Source: Candidatus Blautia avicola
GTDB lineage: Bacteria; Bacillota; Clostridia; Lachnospirales; Lachnospiraceae
Length of the DNA stretch: 44,881 bases
Direction: 5' to 3'
NCBI GenBank assembly: GCA_019120515.1
Contig: DWUY01000168.1
Span: 1-44,881 of the forward strand
Made by a program: the position numbers and the translations under genes
Notes under the pieces: model-generated
Databases searched by the model: none
What the model was told of the DNA's origin: nothing
The model's input: the letters and a program-made list of their open reading frames with translations, nothing else
Shown: in pieces, positions 42,159 through 44,881 of the stretch
Numbering within the stretch: position 1 is the first letter of the stretch
Layout of the letters: every line of letters begins with the position of its first letter

Positions 42159-43595
42159 ATGAGTAGTACAGCACAGAGCTTAGCAGGCAAAAGAATCTAT
42201 TCTTTGCTTGATGAGAACAGTTTTGTTGAAATTGGCGGCTGTGTAACAGCAAGAAATACAGATTTCAACTTATCTGAAAAAGAAACGCCGGCAGATGGTG
42301 TTATTACCGGATATGGCGTCATTGAGGGAAGCCTGGTATATGTTTACAGCCAGGATGCGTCTGTATTGAACGGATCTATCGGCGAGATGCATGCAAAGAA
42401 GATCGTACATCTGTATGATCTGGCCATGAAGACAGGAGCTCCTGTGATCGGACTGATCGACTGTGCAGGCTTCAGGCTTCAGGAGGCTACAGATGCTTTA
42501 AATGCATTCGGCGAGATCTACACAAAACAGGTAATGGCTTCAGGAGTGATCCCTCAGATCACCGGTATTTTCGGAAACTGCGGGGGCGGACTGGCAGTAG
42601 TTCCTGCTTTGACAGATTTTACTTTTATGGAGAAGGATAAAGCAAGATTATTTGTGAATTCTCCAAATGCCCTGGAAGGAAATGACGGTTCCAAATGTGA
42701 CACTTCCAGCGCCCAGTATCAGAGCCAGAACGCAGGTCTTGTTGACGTCCTTGGCAGTGAGGAGGAGATCCTGGCCCAGATGAGACAGCTGGTAGCTATG
42801 CTGCCATCCAATTATGAAGACAACTCTGCATATACAGAATGCACAGATGACCTGAACCGGGTATGCCCGGAACTGGAAAACTGTGTGGGAGATACATCCA
42901 TCACTCTGTCACAGATCGCAGACAACAATGAATTCTTTGAGGTAAAAGCAGAGTACGCAAAAGATATGGTAACCGGTTTTATCCGTTTAAACGGAGCTAC
43001 AGTAGGATGTGTGGCAAACAGAAGCGAGATCTACAATGAAGAAGGAGAAAAAACAGATTCCTTTGACAATGTATTATCCGCAAGAGGCTGCAAGAAAGCG
43101 GCAGAATTTGTAAAATTCTGCGATGCTTTTGAGATCCCTGTACTGACCCTTACTAACGTAAAGGGATATAAGGCGACCAAATGCTCTGAGGCAAATATGG
43201 CAAGAAATGCGGCAGAGCTTACAAATGCGTTTATCAGCGCTACAGTTCCGAAAGTAAACGTAGTGATCGGAGAAGCTTTCGGAAGCGCTTATCTGACTAT
43301 GAACAGCAAGTCTACCGGAGCGGATATGGTATACGCATGGCCTTCTGCTCAGATCGGCATGATGGACGCTAAACTGGCAGCCAAGATCATGTACGCCGGA
43401 TCAGACGTACAGACGATCAATGAGAAAGCGGCAGAATATGCCATGCTCCAGTCCAGCGCTCTTTCTGCAGCAAAGAGAGGCTATGTAGACACTATCATTG
43501 AGCCTCTGGATACCAGAAGATATGTCATCGGTGCTTTTGAAATGTTATTCACAAAGAGAGAAAATCGTCCTGACAAAAAACACGGCACGGTTTAA
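42159..43595 (+). CDS. Acyl-CoA carboxyltransferase subunit of a Na+-translocating decarboxylase
   Basis: The 478-residue protein is of the carboxyltransferase (propionyl-CoA carboxylase beta/MmdA) family. It has two crotonase-like halves, with the oxyanion-hole blocks G-N-C-G-G-G-L-A-V near residue 141 and G-E-A-F-G-S-A-Y-L-T-M-N near residue 370. It would move the carboxyl group of an acyl-CoA, such as methylmalonyl-CoA, to biotin. The cluster order (carboxyltransferase, OadG-like, biotin carrier, beta subunit) matches mmdADCB. The exact acyl-CoA substrate cannot be read from the sequence. It is somewhat shorter than typical 510-residue members. AACGGAGG upstream of ATG 42159 is a good ribosome site. 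Confidence 0.85.
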   Translation: MSSTAQSLAGKRIYSLLDENSFVEIGGCVTARNTDFNLSEKETPADGVITGYGVIEGSLVYVYSQDASVLNGSIGEMHAKKIVHLYDLAMKTGAPVIGLIDCAGFRLQEATDALNAFGEIYTKQVMASGVIPQITGIFGNCGGGLAVVPALTDFTFMEKDKARLFVNSPNALEGNDGSKCDTSSAQYQSQNAGLVDVLGSEEEILAQMRQLVAMLPSNYEDNSAYTECTDDLNRVCPELENCVGDTSITLSQIADNNEFFEVKAEYAKDMVTGFIRLNGATVGCVANRSEIYNEEGEKTDSFDNVLSARGCKKAAEFVKFCDAFEIPVLTLTNVKGYKATKCSEANMARNAAELTNAFISATVPKVNVVIGEAFGSAYLTMNSKSTGADMVYAWPSAQIGMMDAKLAAKIMYAGSDVQTINEKAAEYAMLQSSALSAAKRGYVDTIIEPLDTRRYVIGAFEMLFTKRENRPDKKHGTV

Positions 43596-43609
43596 GCGAG
43601 GTGAAGCAT

Positions 43610-44386
43610 ATGAAGCAGATAGGAAAAAAATTAGGAGGACTCGTATCCTTAGGTATTCTGACCCTTTCTATGACAGGCTGTATGGGATCTCAGGAAGAGA
43701 TCAATGAGACAGTTATGAATAACCTGTACAACACCACTACATCCACCATGGAGACACTGGTCGCTTATGACAGCGCCACCATGGAGCAGGCCATGGAAGA
43801 GAATCCCAATATGGACGATTTTACCAAGAGCGCTTTTCAGGCCTGGATGGATTCTTCAGAAGAATTAGGAGCCTATATCGGATTTGAAGACGTAGATCCT
43901 CAGGAAGCAGTTAAGAAAGACGGAAGCAACTATGTAGTAGATCTGGAAGCAGAATTTGAAAACGGCACCGCTGATGTGGAAATGGTTTACGACAGCAAGC
44001 TGAACGCAGACAGTATCGGATTCAGCCCTCAGTATACCATGGGTGAAAAAATGCAGTCCGCGGTGCTGAACACAGTTGTAGGTTTAGGCACAGTATTTAT
44101 TATTCTGTTCTTCCTGTGCTATGTTATTGATGCTTTGAAATTTGTACCCGGATGGGTAGATGCTGTTGGTAAGAAATTTAAAAAGCAGCAGCCCGAAGAA
44201 CCCCAGGGAGCTGTGGAAACAGTGCAGCCGACCCCGGCGCCTGCAGCGGCACCTGAAGAAGAGAAAACAGATGATCTGGAACTGGTGGCTGTTATCGCGG
44301 CAGCCATTGCAGCTTCTGAAAATACTTCACCGGACAGTTTTGTAGTCCGTTCTATTAGAAAATCAAAGAAAAATAATTGGCGTTAG
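43610..44386 (+). CDS. OadG-like subunit with lipoprotein-type N-terminus
   Basis: The 258-residue protein is longer than normal OadG/MmdD (about 80-140). It starts with a signal-like stretch ending in L-S-M-T-G-C24, which is an acceptable lipobox. About residues 30-135 form a soluble domain, whose N-Y-V-V-D-L-E-A-E-F-E-N-G-T pattern resembles DUF3887. Then come a membrane helix (about 151-173, T-V-V-G-L-G-T-V-F-I-I-L-F-F), a Pro/Ala linker and the OadG-like tail (D-D-L-E-L-V-A-V-I-A-A-A-I-A-A). OadG proteins stabilise the decarboxylase and bind the carrier. ATG 43610 follows GAGGTG. The combination of lipobox and OadG in one chain is notable. Confidence 0.75.
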   Translation: MKQIGKKLGGLVSLGILTLSMTGCMGSQEEINETVMNNLYNTTTSTMETLVAYDSATMEQAMEENPNMDDFTKSAFQAWMDSSEELGAYIGFEDVDPQEAVKKDGSNYVVDLEAEFENGTADVEMVYDSKLNADSIGFSPQYTMGEKMQSAVLNTVVGLGTVFIILFFLCYVIDALKFVPGWVDAVGKKFKKQQPEEPQGAVETVQPTPAPAAAPEEEKTDDLELVAVIAAAIAASENTSPDSFVVRSIRKSKKNNWR

Positions 44387-44411
44387 CTGAAAGTCATAGG
44401 AGGAAAAGAAT

Positions 44412-44789
44412 ATGAAATCTTATACAATCACTGTAAACGGCGTTGCGTATGATGTAACAGTAGAAGAAGGCGCAGGTAATGGAGCAGCGCCTGCGGCAGC
44501 TCCAAAAGCCGCTCCCAAAGCAGCACCAAAGGCTGCACCAGCTCCGGCGGCGCCGGCAGCAGCGGCACCGGCAGGTTCCATTGAAGTAAAAGCTTCTGTA
44601 CCAGGAAAGGTATGCAAGATCGAGGCGAATGTAGGACAGACTGTAAAACCAGGAGATCCTATCGTTGTTCTGGAAGCCATGAAGATGGAAATCCCCGTTG
44701 TGGCACCTCAGGACGGCACAGTGGCAAGCATTGACGTGGCAGTAGGTGATGCTGTGGAAAACGGCGATATCCTTGCTACCATGAACTAA
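44412..44789 (+). CDS. Biotin carboxyl carrier protein of the decarboxylase
   Basis: The 125-residue protein has an N-terminal short domain (1-22), then an Ala/Pro/Lys-rich swinging linker (about 23-56) and a biotinyl domain (57-125). The biotin lysine is Lys91 in the E-A-M-K-M motif. Carboxyl from the carboxyltransferase is carried to the membrane beta subunit. AGGAGG (44398-44403) precedes ATG 44412 at 8 bases. Confidence 0.93.
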   Translation: MKSYTITVNGVAYDVTVEEGAGNGAAPAAAPKAAPKAAPKAAPAPAAPAAAAPAGSIEVKASVPGKVCKIEANVGQTVKPGDPIVVLEAMKMEIPVVAPQDGTVASIDVAVGDAVENGDILATMN

Positions 44790-44839
44790 AACTGCGCAGA
44801 CTGTGTTAAAGTCAAAGAAAAAATACGGGAGGTAAAAAC

Positions 44840-44881
44840 ATGACAAGCATTGCAGATGTGGTGTCAAATCTTATCGGCCAG
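44840..44881 (+). CDS. Start of Na+-pump decarboxylase beta subunit (partial)
   Basis: Only 14 codons are in the window (M-T-S-I-A-D-V-V-S-N-L-I-G-Q, then cut). GGGAGG (44827-44832) precedes ATG 44840. From the gene order, it should be the OadB/MmdB/GcdB membrane subunit that couples decarboxylation of carboxybiotin to Na+ export. The sequence is too short to prove this. Confidence 0.5.
   Translation, partial: MTSIADVVSNLIGQ

Overview
The window looks like chromosomal DNA of a Gram-positive anaerobe of the Clostridia, most likely a Lachnospiraceae member. The evidence is the gene order yicC-remA-gmk-rpoZ-rimO-pgsA-cinA, strong AGGAGG ribosome sites, T-box leaders, a CooS-type carbon-monoxide dehydrogenase, and a biotin-dependent Na+-pump decarboxylase cluster. 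I see no rRNA, tRNA, CRISPR, phage or insertion sequence.

Layout. 1-1240: end of a YhhN-like membrane protein, an O6-alkylguanine-DNA alkyltransferase and a GNAT acetyltransferase. 1373-3553: an apparently self-regulated YtrA-type GntR/ABC transporter operon with a zinc-ribbon protein. 3554-3957: non-coding, with a duplicated operator-like repeat and the first copy (R1) of a long palindromic repeat. 3958-5703: rqcH on the minus strand. 5851-11232: the yicC-to-cinA housekeeping operon. 11204-12179 (minus): two small helical proteins of unknown function and a decayed XRE regulator. 12388-15666: a 49-residue protein, alaS and rpsU. 15735-21024: cardiolipin synthase, a penicillin-binding-type carboxypeptidase, a MATE exporter and a phosphoesterase. 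21021-24297: a MoxR/DUF58/DUF4129 trio. 24391-27078: scpA, scpB and a second D,D-carboxypeptidase. 27119-28424: a nitroreductase and an arginase-fold protein. 28482-32069: a CODH, ferredoxin and flavoprotein operon. 32175-33999: tyrS under a Tyr T-box. 34480-35121: an unknown gene. 35048-42033: trpE-trpGD-trpC-trpF-trpB-trpA under a Trp T-box. 42159-44881: a carboxyltransferase, OadG-like subunit, biotin carrier and the start of the beta subunit of a Na+-translocating decarboxylase.

How the genes work together. The CODH operon would pass electrons from the C-cluster enzyme through a four-cluster ferredoxin to an NAD(P)H-linked flavoprotein. The trp operon is complete after chorismate and is controlled by uncharged tRNA-Trp. 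The final cluster would carry carboxyl groups from a carboxyltransferase to biotin and then to a membrane Na+ pump.

The most interesting items are: (a) a family of about 147-bp palindromic repeats (R1-R4) whose apical core is conserved while the arms change in sequence but keep pairing; (b) a second, shorter structured repeat family (S1-S3); (c) placement of these repeats between T-box terminators and their genes; and (d) a CooS protein that keeps all metal-ligand cysteines but appears to have lost the catalytic His and Lys of characterised CODHs.
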